Shown here: positions 1 through 8,033 of the stretch, one piece after another
Layout of the letters: each line of letters opens with the position of its first letter
How positions within the stretch are numbered: position 1 is the stretch's first letter
Origin: Exiguobacterium antarcticum DSM 14480
Lineage (GTDB): Bacteria; Bacillota; Bacilli; Exiguobacteriales; Exiguobacteriaceae
Length of the DNA stretch: 64,000 nt
Assembly: GCF_000685865.1 (NCBI RefSeq)
Contig: NZ_JMKS01000005.1
Location: 620,001 to 684,000 of the forward strand
Direction: 5' to 3'
Position numbers and translations under genes: made by a program
The notes under the pieces: model-generated
The model's input: only the letters and a program-made list of their open reading frames with translations
Database searches by the model: none
What the model was told of the DNA's origin: nothing

Positions 1-815
1 CAAAACGTCTGAAACTCGGTGACCGGGTCTCGGCTGAGACGCATATCGTCTGTCATCAATGTAAACAATGTTTACGCGGGCAATACCATATTTGTAAAAA
101 CACAAAAATTATCGGCGTCGATACGCAAGGCTGTTTCGCCGAGTACGTCGTCATGCCGGAAGAAAACCTCTGGGTCAATCCGGAAGATATGCCAGCCGGC
201 ATCGCGTCGATTCAAGAGCCGATGGGCAATGCCGTCCATACGGTGCTCGCCAGTGACGTCAGTGCCAAGACGGTGGCAATCGTTGGTTGCGGTCCAATCG
301 GGTTGATGGCAGTATCCGTCGCAAAAGCGGCAGGGGCGGCAGAAGTCGTGGCGATTGATGTCAATCCATACCGACTCGAACTTGCGAAGACGATGGGGGC
401 AGATGTCGTCATCGACTCACGTCATGAAGATGTTCTTGAACGCGTCCGGATGATGACCGACGGCGACGGCATTGATGTCGTCTGCGAAATGAGCGGTCAT
501 CCGGTCGCCATCGGTCAAGCATTCGAGATGGTGACGGCAGGCGGAGATGTCAATATCTTGAGTCTGCCGGTCAAACCGGTCGAAATCGATTTGACGAACC
601 ATGTCGTTTTCAAAGGAGTCCGCGTTCAGGGGATTACCGGACGGAAGATGTATGAGACATGGAGTCAGGTGTCTGCCTTCTTGTCGAGCGGAAAAGTCGA
701 TGTGAAGCCGTTGATCACTCATACGTTACCACTCGAACGGTTTGAAGAAGGATTCGAATTGATGCGACAAGGGAAATGTGGAAAGGTCGTACTACAACCA
801 AGGGGGACGAATTGA
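1..815 (+). CDS. tdh: L-threonine 3-dehydrogenase, 5' part missing
   Basis: Zinc- and NAD-dependent alcohol-dehydrogenase-family enzyme that oxidises L-threonine to 2-amino-3-ketobutyrate in the cytosol. The reading frame is open from base 3; the start lies before the window. The first codons contain the structural-zinc cysteine cluster (CHQCKQC followed by a fourth Cys in HIC), and GCGPIGLMA is the Rossmann nucleotide-binding loop. The stop TGA overlaps the kbl ATG by one base (TGATG), so the two genes are translationally coupled and form the two-step threonine-to-glycine route. About 270 codons are present; the family is usually about 340-350 residues, so roughly the first 75 are lost. Identity is secure because kbl is next. 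Confidence 0.95.
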   Translation, partial: KRLKLGDRVSAETHIVCHQCKQCLRGQYHICKNTKIIGVDTQGCFAEYVVMPEENLWVNPEDMPAGIASIQEPMGNAVHTVLASDVSAKTVAIVGCGPIGLMAVSVAKAAGAAEVVAIDVNPYRLELAKTMGADVVIDSRHEDVLERVRMMTDGDGIDVVCEMSGHPVAIGQAFEMVTAGGDVNILSLPVKPVEIDLTNHVVFKGVRVQGITGRKMYETWSQVSAFLSSGKVDVKPLITHTLPLERFEEGFELMRQGKCGKVVLQPRGTN

Positions 816-1987
816 TGGGTTTTGAGCATTTACGGACAGAATTAGAAGAAATGAAACAAGCGGGGACGTTCCGCGAACTCGTGGCGCTTGAAAGTGCCCA
901 GCATAACCGGGTGACGGTAAACGGGAAAGAATTGATTCAATTGTCGTCAAATAACTATCTCGGACTGGCAGCGCATCCGCGTCTCGCTAAGCGGGCTGCC
1001 GACGCAGCACTGGAATTTGGTGCCGGTACGGGATCGGTCCGGACGATTGCCGGAACACTCGAGATGCACCAAGCGTTCGAACGGGAGCTTGCGACGTTCA
1101 AACATACGGAAGCAGCGCTCGTCTTCCAATCGGGATTCGCGACGAATCTCGGTGTGTTGTCTGCCTTGCTCGGACCGGAGGATGTCGTCATTTCCGACGC
1201 CTTGAATCATGCCTCAATCATCGACGGAATCCGTCTGACGAAAGCGAAACGCCGTATCTATAATCATGTGGATCTTGCGGACTTGGAAGCGGCTCTGCAG
1301 GAAACACAGGACGCGCGGACACGTCTCGTCGTAACGGACGGTGTCTTCTCGATGGACGGTAACATTGCACCACTCCCGGAAATCGTTGAACTGGCTGAAA
1401 AATATGATGCCCTCGTCATGGTCGATGATGCCCATGCATCTGGCGTTCTCGGAAAAAGTGGTCGCGGAACCGTCAATCACTTCGGACTCGACGGACGGGT
1501 CGCGTTGCAAGTCGGGACGCTTTCAAAAGCGATTGGTGTTCTCGGCGGATATGTCGCGTGCGAACAGCATGTCAAAGACTATCTGATCCATAAAGGCCGT
1601 CCGTTCCTCTTCTCGACGTCCCATCCACCGGCTGTCGTCGAAGCGAACCGCGAAGCACTCCGCGTCATGGAAGAAGAAACGGAACTGTTTGACCGTCTCT
1701 GGGAAAACACGGAATTCTTCAAGCACGGATTACGGGAACTCGGTTTTAATATCGGCACATCCACGACGCCGATCACACCGGTCATCGTCGGTGACGAAGC
1801 ATTATGCCATCAGCTGTCAGACCGTCTGCGTCAACACGGTGTCTTTGCGCAAGGGATTGCCTTCCCGACGGTCGCAAAAGGAAAAGCACGTGTCCGGACA
1901 ATCGTCACGGCGGAACACACACGCGAGGACTTGGAACAAGCGCTTGAAGCCTTTAAGCAAGTGGGCCAAGAGTTGAAGTTGATTTAA
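815..1987 (+). CDS. kbl: 2-amino-3-ketobutyrate coenzyme A ligase (glycine C-acetyltransferase)
   Basis: PLP enzyme of the alpha-oxoamine synthase family (390 residues). It cleaves 2-amino-3-ketobutyrate with CoA to glycine and acetyl-CoA. Family motifs seen are SSNNYLGL near the N-terminus, GTGSVRTIAGT, the cofactor-contacting VDDAHASG and the Schiff-base lysine in TLSKAIGVLGGY. The ATG at 815 was chosen because it overlaps the tdh stop and has AGGGGGA just upstream; an in-frame longer start at 776 would lie inside tdh. It is the last gene of the tdh-kbl pair. The sequence after it is the inverted-repeat/IS3 region, which may also end transcription. Confidence 0.96.
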   Translation: MGFEHLRTELEEMKQAGTFRELVALESAQHNRVTVNGKELIQLSSNNYLGLAAHPRLAKRAADAALEFGAGTGSVRTIAGTLEMHQAFERELATFKHTEAALVFQSGFATNLGVLSALLGPEDVVISDALNHASIIDGIRLTKAKRRIYNHVDLADLEAALQETQDARTRLVVTDGVFSMDGNIAPLPEIVELAEKYDALVMVDDAHASGVLGKSGRGTVNHFGLDGRVALQVGTLSKAIGVLGGYVACEQHVKDYLIHKGRPFLFSTSHPPAVVEANREALRVMEEETELFDRLWENTEFFKHGLRELGFNIGTSTTPITPVIVGDEALCHQLSDRLRQHGVFAQGIAFPTVAKGKARVRTIVTAEHTREDLEQALEAFKQVGQELKLI

Positions 1988-2060
1988 CAAAAACGAATCA
2001 GGTTTTTACATGTAACGGTACACGAAGAAGGGGCTGACTCAAAAAGGAATCACTCGTTCT

Positions 2061-2183
2061 TTCACGCACTTTCCTCAGGCGAGACACAAGCCAGCTTTCC
2101 TGCCTCATTGAGGCAGAAAAGCGGGTCTTGTCTGTCTCTGACAGCGCAAAAAATGGCGCTTTTTCCTGTAGGAGTTGCGTGAA
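2061..2183. repeat. Large palindromic hairpin unit
   Basis: TTCACGCA at 2061-2068 is inverted at 2176-2183. Inside it, 2081-2138 can fold into a long imperfect hairpin with arms of about 26-29 bases around an ATT loop (CTGCCTC/GAGGCAG at the tip and GAGACA/TGTCTC at the base). A smaller AGCGC...GCGCT hairpin followed by a T-run lies at about 2141-2165 and could end kbl transcription. There is no coding signal here. Confidence 0.6.
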
Positions 2184-2230
2184 GTGAACTGCTCCCCGTC
2201 AAGTAGACAGTGTAAATAATTAAAACTCAC

Positions 2231-3055
2231 TCAAGCGGCTTTTGTCCTGAATTCAATAGGACTCAAGCCGTTTAATCGTTTTTGGAAACGCTCGTTGTTA
2301 TAGAAATATATATAAGCTTCGATGTACGATTTCAGCTCTTCGTAGGCTTGAAAATCACGCAAATAATACATCTCTGACTTCAACGTACCCCAAAAACTCT
2401 CGATTGGGGCATTGTCGAGACAACGTCCCACTCGGGACATGCTATGTGTCAGATTTGCGTCTTCAATCATTGTCTTAAATCCTCGTGATGTATATTGATT
2501 GCCACGATCGCTATGAATCATTGGAATTGCCCCTGGCGGGAGTTGGGTGATCGCTGGAATCAACGTCTGAAAGACGAGTATACTGTTGTTGGACTTTCCA
2601 ATCCGATAGGAGACAATGGAACCGTCATACAAATCGATAATGGCACTCAAATAGGCCTTTTTTCCAACTCCATATTTGAACTCGGTGATATCCGTACACC
2701 ATTTTTCATCTCGCCTAGAAGCACTAAAATCACGATTCATCAAGTTCTCTGCTGTATGTTGTGGTGTAGATTTCTTATGACCCTTTCGCTTCTGTCGGAT
2801 GATCGACTTGATGTCATGAATACGCATCAAACGATGGATCCGTTTTTCGTTGTAGACAGGAAGATTATCTTCTCGGCGGCGGCGATTGATTGTCATCGTG
2901 ATCCGACGGTATCCGTAGATCCCTCTCACTTGATCGTACAGTACTCGGATATCCTCTAGGAGGGTCTGGTTCTCTCGGTCACGCACCGACACGGTGCGGT
3001 TCAACCATTTATAATAAGCGGCACGTGAGACCTGTGCGATTTCACAGAGTAACAC
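2231..3055 (-). CDS. IS3-family transposase OrfB (DDE integrase domain)
   Basis: Catalytic part of the transposase (274 residues from the nearest start). It has an N-terminal HTH_21-like region (YGYRRI) followed by an rve/DDE core: first Asp in WCTDITEF, second Asp in HSDRGNQYTS, Glu in PIESFWGTLK. The frame stays open upstream of 3055 and overlaps the end of orfA. The active product is therefore probably OrfAB, made by -1 frameshifting at 3154-3160, rather than a protein started at 3055. It ends with the typical YFYNNERFQKRLNGLSP motif. Confidence 0.9.
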   Translation of the reverse strand: MLLCEIAQVSRAAYYKWLNRTVSVRDRENQTLLEDIRVLYDQVRGIYGYRRITMTINRRRREDNLPVYNEKRIHRLMRIHDIKSIIRQKRKGHKKSTPQHTAENLMNRDFSASRRDEKWCTDITEFKYGVGKKAYLSAIIDLYDGSIVSYRIGKSNNSILVFQTLIPAITQLPPGAIPMIHSDRGNQYTSRGFKTMIEDANLTHSMSRVGRCLDNAPIESFWGTLKSEMYYLRDFQAYEELKSYIEAYIYFYNNERFQKRLNGLSPIEFRTKAA

Positions 3056-3126
3056 GATGGATGATGCTTCTTCTATCGCTAGTTCGTAGATGGCGACATA
3101 TCGTCGTTGTAGCCGAATCTGACTGA

Positions 3127-3804
3127 TTAATTCCTCCTCTCGATCTCCTTCAACTTTTTTAGGAACAGATTTTCAATACGAAGACGTTCGATCTCCCGTT
3201 CCATCTGCTGGAGACGACGCGTTAATCGTTCCGCCTCAGTCAGCTCTTCCTCCTGCTTCGTCCGCCCGCGTCGATCTTCGAGCCCCTCCATACCGTCGAC
3301 ATCATATTTTTTCATCCATCCATAGACTTGATGATAGGCGACATCAAATATCACGGATGTCTGTTTGTAGTTTCGTCCGTTTTGGAGACAATATTCGATT
3401 ATTTCAATCCGTTCCTCTAAAGTTGTCTGTCTGCCTTTTGTCATAGCTTTAACCGCCTCTTTTCTAGAGTCTTTTAATTCGCTATGACTAGTATACTTTT
3501 TGATCCATCCATAAAAAACAGATGTGCTACTAATTTGATATTTTGAGAGGACTTCAAGCGCTGTAAACCCGTGTTCGAGATAATCACGGACAGCTGCTTG
3601 CTTTAGCTCTTTCGTATAGATTTTCAATGAAGAAGATTCCTCGAAAGAAGCCACTCCACCTGAATGCAACCGTGCCTTCCAACGCTCTAACGTACTCCTA
3701 GAGACCCGATGGGTCTTACACACTTCCTGGACCGTATACTTATTGGATGCAAGCATTCGGAGTGCCTCTAATTTTTGTTCAACGGAATGCTTAGTTCTTG
3801 TCAT
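3127..3804 (-). CDS. IS3-family OrfA (helix-turn-helix DNA-binding protein)
   Basis: 225-residue protein with two tandem helix-turn-helix units (KYTVQEVCKTHRVSRSTLERW near residue 25 and NYKQTSVIFDVAYHQVYGW near residue 150; IS150 group). A C-terminal leucine-rich coiled coil (LTRRLQQMEREIERLRIENL) is typical of IS3 OrfA dimerisation. It binds the element ends. The frame stops at 3127 just after the slippery site, with orfB in the -1 frame. Confidence 0.88.
   Translation of the reverse strand: MTRTKHSVEQKLEALRMLASNKYTVQEVCKTHRVSRSTLERWKARLHSGGVASFEESSSLKIYTKELKQAAVRDYLEHGFTALEVLSKYQISSTSVFYGWIKKYTSHSELKDSRKEAVKAMTKGRQTTLEERIEIIEYCLQNGRNYKQTSVIFDVAYHQVYGWMKKYDVDGMEGLEDRRGRTKQEEELTEAERLTRRLQQMEREIERLRIENLFLKKLKEIERRN
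3154..3160 (-). promoter_or_regulatory. Programmed -1 ribosomal frameshift site A AAA AAG
   Basis: Read on the minus strand, orfA ends ...CTA AAA AAG TTG... The heptamer A AAA AAG is in the correct phase for simultaneous -1 slippage. The -1 frame is open from here into orfB, 25 bases before the orfA stop. This is the canonical arrangement for making the OrfAB transposase. A purine-rich GGAG/GAGGAGG stretch follows, but I could not confirm a stimulatory structure. Confidence 0.8.
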
Positions 3805-3900
3805 AAAAAAGACCCCCCTAATAGAAAAACAGATTGTTTATTTCATCTGTCTACCTATTGGGGAGCATATCAAAGGGAGTGATTCTTTTTTAAATCAAAC

Positions 3901-3931
3901 AAGGGTGGCAGATTTATAATCTGCTACCCTT
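3901..3931 (-). terminator. Strong hairpin downstream of the iron-transport operon
   Basis: A 14-bp stem (AAGGGTGGCAGATT with AATCTGCTACCCTT, one G-T pair) around a TAT loop. Read on the minus strand it is followed by TTGTTTGATTT. It lies 68 bp past the stop of the ABC ATPase gene and inside the inverted-repeat element, so the element may supply the operon's terminator. Confidence 0.55.
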
Positions 3932-3998
3932 GTCTTTGTAGAGACTAACTTTTGAGTCAGCCCCTTCTTTTGATTGTTGTTTTTAAAGCAATTTCGGT

Positions 3999-4751
3999 TT
4001 AATAGACAGCAATCGGGCCATACGGTCCGTCGATGATCTCAAGGTTTGTCTCAAAGATGTCCGAAAGTGTTTCGGCAACCATGATTTCCTTGACGGTTCC
4101 AAATGCAGCGACTTGTCCATGTTTCATGGCGCAGATATGGTCCGAATATTTAGCAGCGAAATTAATATCATGTAATACGGTAACGATGGTCCGTCCCAGT
4201 TCATCTGCGACATGGCGAAGGTACCCCATCATCTGAACGGATCGTGCGATGTCAAGGTTGTTGAGCGGTTCATCCAGTAGGACATAGTCCGTCTCTTGGC
4301 AAAGGACCATCGCCACGTAGGCACGTTGACGCTGTCCACCCGAGAGTTCGTCAAGATATCGATTCTCAAGCTGTGTCAAATCGAGAAAATCGATATATTT
4401 GGAAATGATGGCTTCATCTTCTGGGGTCAATCGTCCTTGCGAGTAGGGAAAACGGCCAAATCCGACCAATTGACGAACGGTCAGTCGGGTCACGAAATGA
4501 TTTTCCTGACGAAGAATCGTGATGATTTTCGCCAAATCCTTTGATTTTGTACTCGAGACATCCATTCCCGCGACTTGGATGTGTCCTTCGTCGAGGTTCA
4601 ACAGGCGGCCGATCATCATCAGCGTCGTGGACTTACCTGCTCCATTCGGTCCGATGAGCGCAGTAAGACCGGCTTTTGGGATCTCGAGCTCGATAGGACC
4701 GATTTGGACATGATCTGTATACGATTTTTTGACGTGTTCTAATTTAATCAT
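3999..4751 (-). CDS. yclP: Iron-siderophore ABC transporter ATPase
   Basis: ATPase subunit (250 residues) of a FecCD-type Fe(III)-siderophore importer. It shows Walker A GPNGAGKST, signature LSGGQRQR, Walker B YVLLDEP and switch His in VLHDINFA, in the order expected for the FepC/FecE/BtuD family. It is the last gene of a four-gene minus-strand operon, and its start overlaps the preceding permease by four bases (ATGA). Together the operon matches the Bacillus yclNOPQ petrobactin system in subunit types, although the binding-protein gene is first here. The substrate cannot be fixed from sequence. Confidence 0.9.
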   Translation of the reverse strand: MIKLEHVKKSYTDHVQIGPIELEIPKAGLTALIGPNGAGKSTTLMMIGRLLNLDEGHIQVAGMDVSSTKSKDLAKIITILRQENHFVTRLTVRQLVGFGRFPYSQGRLTPEDEAIISKYIDFLDLTQLENRYLDELSGGQRQRAYVAMVLCQETDYVLLDEPLNNLDIARSVQMMGYLRHVADELGRTIVTVLHDINFAAKYSDHICAMKHGQVAAFGTVKEIMVAETLSDIFETNLEIIDGPYGPIAVY

Positions 4752-5815
4752 AGGGACCTCTTTCTTAATAACACCGCTAAGAAAATCATACCGCCGAATA
4801 GCTCGATTATGACGGAGACCACGCTCGGTGCATTGAAAATATGATACATGAAAAAATAGGCGCTCGTCAGAACGAGGAAGCCGATTGAAAATGCCATCGG
4901 CAAGACATACTTATGATCGTACGTGGATGCGACCTGATAACTAAGCGTGGCCACTAAAAAACCGAAAAACGTCAAAGGACCGATCAGCGCTGTCGACATC
5001 GACATAAGCAAGGAAATTAGAACCAGTATATAGATGATGCTTCTGCGGTGATTCACCCCAAACGATGTCGCGACGTCTTTCCCGAGGGCGATGACATTAA
5101 GCCGATTGGCCGACAGCAACAACAATACGCTGACGACGATGACGACCGGAATCACGATTGGAAAATAAGCAGCATCGGCATTCGTCACCGAACCGAACAG
5201 TCGGGCTTGAAGGATATCGAACTCAGATGGCGCGAGCATCCGTCTCATGAAGGTCGAGAGCGAATTGAGCCCGGTGCCGAGGATGATTCCGATCAGGAGC
5301 ATGAGCTGCAAATTCGCGTATTTTCCGGATAAGAGCCAGCCGTACAACAGTAAGCTCATGACCAGCATGATGGCGACTTGCGTCAAGAAGGCTCCCGTCC
5401 CTGTGAAACCAATCAAAGCTCCGGCACCGAAGAAAAAGATCATCGACGTTTGAATCGTCGAATAGAGTGCATCGAACCCGAGAAGTGACGGGGTGATGAT
5501 GCGGTTGTTGGTGACCGAATGGAATGCGACGGTCGCAAGACTTTGACAGAGCGCCGCGATTGCCATCGTCACGATGGCGGTGATCCGCCGTTCGACGACC
5601 GGCCAGAAGGAGGGCGACTGGAACGGAACCGGATTGTTGTAGACGAGGAGACCAAACGAACAAAGGAGTCCACCGAAGAGAAAGAGGCAAAGCAACATCC
5701 AGTAGCGTCGCTCCAATCGCTTCGATTGGAATGCCGAAGCGTTCCGATCGGTTGTATGAGACGTCGTACGTTCACGTTCATAGATCGCTGGTTTTGGTTC
5801 CGTGATCAAACTCAT
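4748..5815 (-). CDS. yclO: Iron-siderophore ABC transporter permease (second)
   Basis: FecCD-family integral membrane protein (355 residues, about nine to ten hydrophobic segments) that forms one half of the transport channel. It begins with a polar 35-residue N-terminal extension before the first membrane segment (MLLCLFLFGGLLCSFGLL). SLLGFDALYSTIQT, GTGLNSLSTFMRR and GPLTFFGFLVATLSY fit the FatC/YclO branch. It overlaps both neighbours by ATGA, so all transport subunits are translationally coupled. Confidence 0.87.
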   Translation of the reverse strand: MSLITEPKPAIYERERTTSHTTDRNASAFQSKRLERRYWMLLCLFLFGGLLCSFGLLVYNNPVPFQSPSFWPVVERRITAIVTMAIAALCQSLATVAFHSVTNNRIITPSLLGFDALYSTIQTSMIFFFGAGALIGFTGTGAFLTQVAIMLVMSLLLYGWLLSGKYANLQLMLLIGIILGTGLNSLSTFMRRMLAPSEFDILQARLFGSVTNADAAYFPIVIPVVIVVSVLLLLSANRLNVIALGKDVATSFGVNHRRSIIYILVLISLLMSMSTALIGPLTFFGFLVATLSYQVASTYDHKYVLPMAFSIGFLVLTSAYFFMYHIFNAPSVVSVIIELFGGMIFLAVLLRKRSL

Positions 5816-6831
5816 CGAACTCCTCCTCTTGTTCGTTGTCGTAATAAAATGATAATGAAGACAGCCGCTCCGACCGTCCCGAGAATAAGTGAAACGGGTA
5901 ATTCAAACGGTTTAATGAGCGTGCGTGAAATCAGATCACTGACGAGGATCGTTCCCATCCCGATGACGCATACCCATGGCAGGTTACTTCGGAGATCGTC
6001 CCCGCGCATCATGGAGACGAGATTCGGTACGATCAGACCCAAAAACGGTAAGTTCCCGATCACCGTTGCGACGATTCCGACCGACAAGGCAATCAATCCT
6101 GTTGCTAGCATCATCAGACGGTTGTAGTTGATTCCGAGGCTGGTGGCGATATCTTCACCGAGACCAACTAACGTCAGCCGGTTGGCAAGAAAAAAGATAC
6201 AGATCGTGACACCGATGATGATCCACAGGTATTCGTAACGCCCCACTTGAATCGAGGCAAACGATCCGACGAACCATCCTTCCAGTGCTTGACTCGCCCG
6301 AAAAAACAACCCGAGGAATGTGGAGATGGCGGAGATGACAGCACCGAGCATGAGTCCGATGATGGGAACAATCAGCGAAGAACGTAGTTTAACCGATCGC
6401 AGGAACCAAAAGAAGACCATCGTTCCGATAAACGCGAAGACGATGGCACCCGTCATGCGCATCATGAGCGTCGGTGCGGGCACAAGCAGATAAACGGTCA
6501 AAAGACCAAGTCCTGCCCATTCAATGGTTCCTGTTGTCGTCGGTTCTACGAGGCGGTTCTGGGTGATCAGTTGCATGACGAGCCCGGCCATTGCCATGGC
6601 TGCACCCGTCAGCATGAGCGCCAGGGTCCTTGGAACACGTGTAATCCAAAACATATCAAAGTCGTTCGCTTTTCCGCTCAATTCATAGACTCCGGTAAAC
6701 AAGGAAGCGACGGCAAGGAGGAGGATGATCAGCACCGCTATGACAAACGACGGGGTCCAAACGACAGAAAAGGAAGGTCGAGCGTTCTGCTCAACGCTTC
6801 CATTTACTTGTCGTAGCTTAAACTGCTCCAT
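5812..6831 (-). CDS. yclN: Iron-siderophore ABC transporter permease (first)
   Basis: FecCD-family permease (339 residues) pairing with the next gene product. TRVPRTLALMLTGAAMAMAG, EPTTTGTIEWAGLG, GLMLGAVISAIS and GNLPFLGLIVPNLVSMMRGD resemble Bacillus YclN/FatD closely. The start ATG directly abuts the stop of the binding-protein gene (no spacing), and its end overlaps the second permease by four bases. Regulation is presumably by the Fur box at 7934-7952. Confidence 0.88.
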   Translation of the reverse strand: MEQFKLRQVNGSVEQNARPSFSVVWTPSFVIAVLIILLLAVASLFTGVYELSGKANDFDMFWITRVPRTLALMLTGAAMAMAGLVMQLITQNRLVEPTTTGTIEWAGLGLLTVYLLVPAPTLMMRMTGAIVFAFIGTMVFFWFLRSVKLRSSLIVPIIGLMLGAVISAISTFLGLFFRASQALEGWFVGSFASIQVGRYEYLWIIIGVTICIFFLANRLTLVGLGEDIATSLGINYNRLMMLATGLIALSVGIVATVIGNLPFLGLIVPNLVSMMRGDDLRSNLPWVCVIGMGTILVSDLISRTLIKPFELPVSLILGTVGAAVFIIILLRQRTRGGVR

Positions 6832-7830
6832 TTACTTCACGAGCGCTTCCGACACGTCTTGGAAAAACTCTGAATAGGTCTGAATCGATTCATTTAAATA
6901 CATGTCTTTTGGTGTGTAAACAATACGATCCTCTTTAACAGCCGTTGTTTTTTGAAGAGCAGGTGCACGATCGATGACGTCTTCCGCTGGAACAGCACCT
7001 TCCGCATCACCAAGCGGCGCGTCGCGATCCAAGACGAGCAGCCAGTCCGGATTGCTTTGCGCGATGGCTTCCACGGAAACTTCATCTCCTTGATCGTTCC
7101 CTGAGTTCTGTTTGACCTCAAGTGCCGGTTTCCATCCGAATATGTCATACATCGGTCCGAAGACACGGCCACTCATCGGAGCCGAGAAACCGATATCTCC
7201 ACCTGAGACGATGACGGACATGATGCTGTCGTTTCCGTTATATGATTTTTTTACATCCGTGATGGATTGTTCGAATGTCGTTACGAGTTGTTCTGCCTCT
7301 TTTTCCTTGGCAAAGATTTGCCCAAGCGTTTGCGTCGTATCTTCGAGACCCTTGACCAACAGTTCACCTGGAGTACCCGAATTTTCAGGTAGCTTGACAT
7401 CCAAATCGATGACAGCGGCTTCCGGGACTAATTTTTTAATGTCGTCGTAGTAGTCAGCGAAGCGTTGTCCGACGATGACCACATCCGGGTCAACACCAGC
7501 AATGGCTTCTAAGTTTGGTTCAAAATGCATCCCGACGTCGACGATATCTTTGTCTTTGGCATAAGGCGATTCAGCCGGTAATAAGCCAACCGGGGCTGCA
7601 GCGAGCTCGACATCCCAGGCGGCCAGTGTCTCGAACGTTCGGTTATCGAGTGCCACCACTTTCTCCGGGTTGACCGGTACCTTGATCGTACCGTGCGCGT
7701 CAGTAATTTCTACCATCTTAGACGTGTTGGCTTCTCCGTCCTTTGTTGTGTTTGCTTCGTTCGCAGTCCCACATGCCGCAAGTAAAACGGCGAGCGAACT
7801 CATGATAACGGATGTCTTCAATTTTCCCAC
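6832..7830 (-). CDS. Iron-siderophore binding lipoprotein
   Basis: Substrate-binding protein (332 residues) of the importer, anchored outside the membrane. The N-terminus has a lipoprotein signal with lipobox LAAC, then a low-complexity linker and a periplasmic-binding-protein type II/TroA-like fold (KVVALDNRTFETLAAWD, DPDVVIVGQR, VDVGMHFEPNLEAIAG). The best family fit is FatB/YclQ, receptors for catecholate or petrobactin-like siderophores. The start is GTG at 7830 with AAGGAG ten bases before it; the ATG ten bases upstream is out of frame. It is the first gene of the operon, behind the Fur site. Confidence 0.88.
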   Translation of the reverse strand: MGKLKTSVIMSSLAVLLAACGTANEANTTKDGEANTSKMVEITDAHGTIKVPVNPEKVVALDNRTFETLAAWDVELAAAPVGLLPAESPYAKDKDIVDVGMHFEPNLEAIAGVDPDVVIVGQRFADYYDDIKKLVPEAAVIDLDVKLPENSGTPGELLVKGLEDTTQTLGQIFAKEKEAEQLVTTFEQSITDVKKSYNGNDSIMSVIVSGGDIGFSAPMSGRVFGPMYDIFGWKPALEVKQNSGNDQGDEVSVEAIAQSNPDWLLVLDRDAPLGDAEGAVPAEDVIDRAPALQKTTAVKEDRIVYTPKDMYLNESIQTYSEFFQDVSEALVK

Positions 7831-7898
7831 TATGTTTCATCTCCTTTTTCGTGTAGCAATGCATCTCAGTGGATCAACCATGTTACGTCTCGAGATTA

Positions 7899-7954
7899 TG
7901 TATAAGTCTCTAACAAGATTCGTAAACATTATTGATAATGATTATCATTGTCAT
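7899..7954 (-). promoter_or_regulatory. Promoter region of the iron-uptake operon
   Basis: Two possible sigma-A promoters read leftward. One has ATGACA (7954-7949), a 17-base spacer containing the Fur box, and TAATGT (7931-7926). The other has TTTACG (7926-7921), a 16-base spacer and TATACA (7904-7899). The first is attractive because Fur bound in the spacer would block it directly. The choice is not resolved. Confidence 0.5.
7934..7952. promoter_or_regulatory. Fur box
   Basis: GATAATGATTATCATTGTC matches the 19-bp Fur consensus GATAATGATTATCATTATC at 18 positions. It lies about 105 bp before the start of the siderophore-binding lipoprotein gene, where iron-bound Fur would repress the whole importer operon. 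Confidence 0.9.
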
Positions 7955-8033
7955 CTTCAAGGGAAATGATAACAAACAAAATCTGAATGTGCAATGACAA
8001 TTTTAGTGCAATATGCCTGTTCATTTTTTTATT

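Larger units (their letters stand above)
2190..3867 (-). mobile_element. IS3-family insertion sequence (IS150-like), about 1.68 kb
   Basis: The ends are TGCTCCCC at 2190-2197 and its reverse GGGGAGCA at 3860-3867, with a further matching GTAGACAG block about 13 bases inside each end. The element carries the usual two overlapping frames (orfA then orfB, both minus strand) and a canonical slippery site. The two flanks (GAAC before, TATC after) show no 3-4 bp direct repeat, so the target duplication is lost or the ends were rearranged. Both reading frames are full length, so the copy may be functional. Confidence 0.85.
2025..3969. repeat. Inverted-repeat element interrupted by the IS3 copy
   Basis: A perfect 20-bp inverted repeat, AAGAAGGGGCTGACTCAAAA, lies at 2025-2044 and, reversed, at 3950-3969. 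Inside it a second partial pair is visible (GGAATCACTC near 2046-2055 against GAGTGATTC near 3877-3885). Everything between 2190 and 3867 is the IS3 element. Without it, about 270 bp with terminal inverted repeats and strong internal palindromes would remain. That looks like a small non-autonomous element (MITE-like) or the two ends of a decayed insertion sequence. The termini resemble, from memory, those of IS1182-type elements. No target duplication was recognised. The nature of the outer element is an inference. Confidence 0.55.

Noticed and set aside
5223-5690. 155-residue ORF in another frame of the second iron permease gene
   Set aside because: It lies wholly within a well-supported membrane protein gene and has His/Arg-rich sequence typical of a frame shadow.
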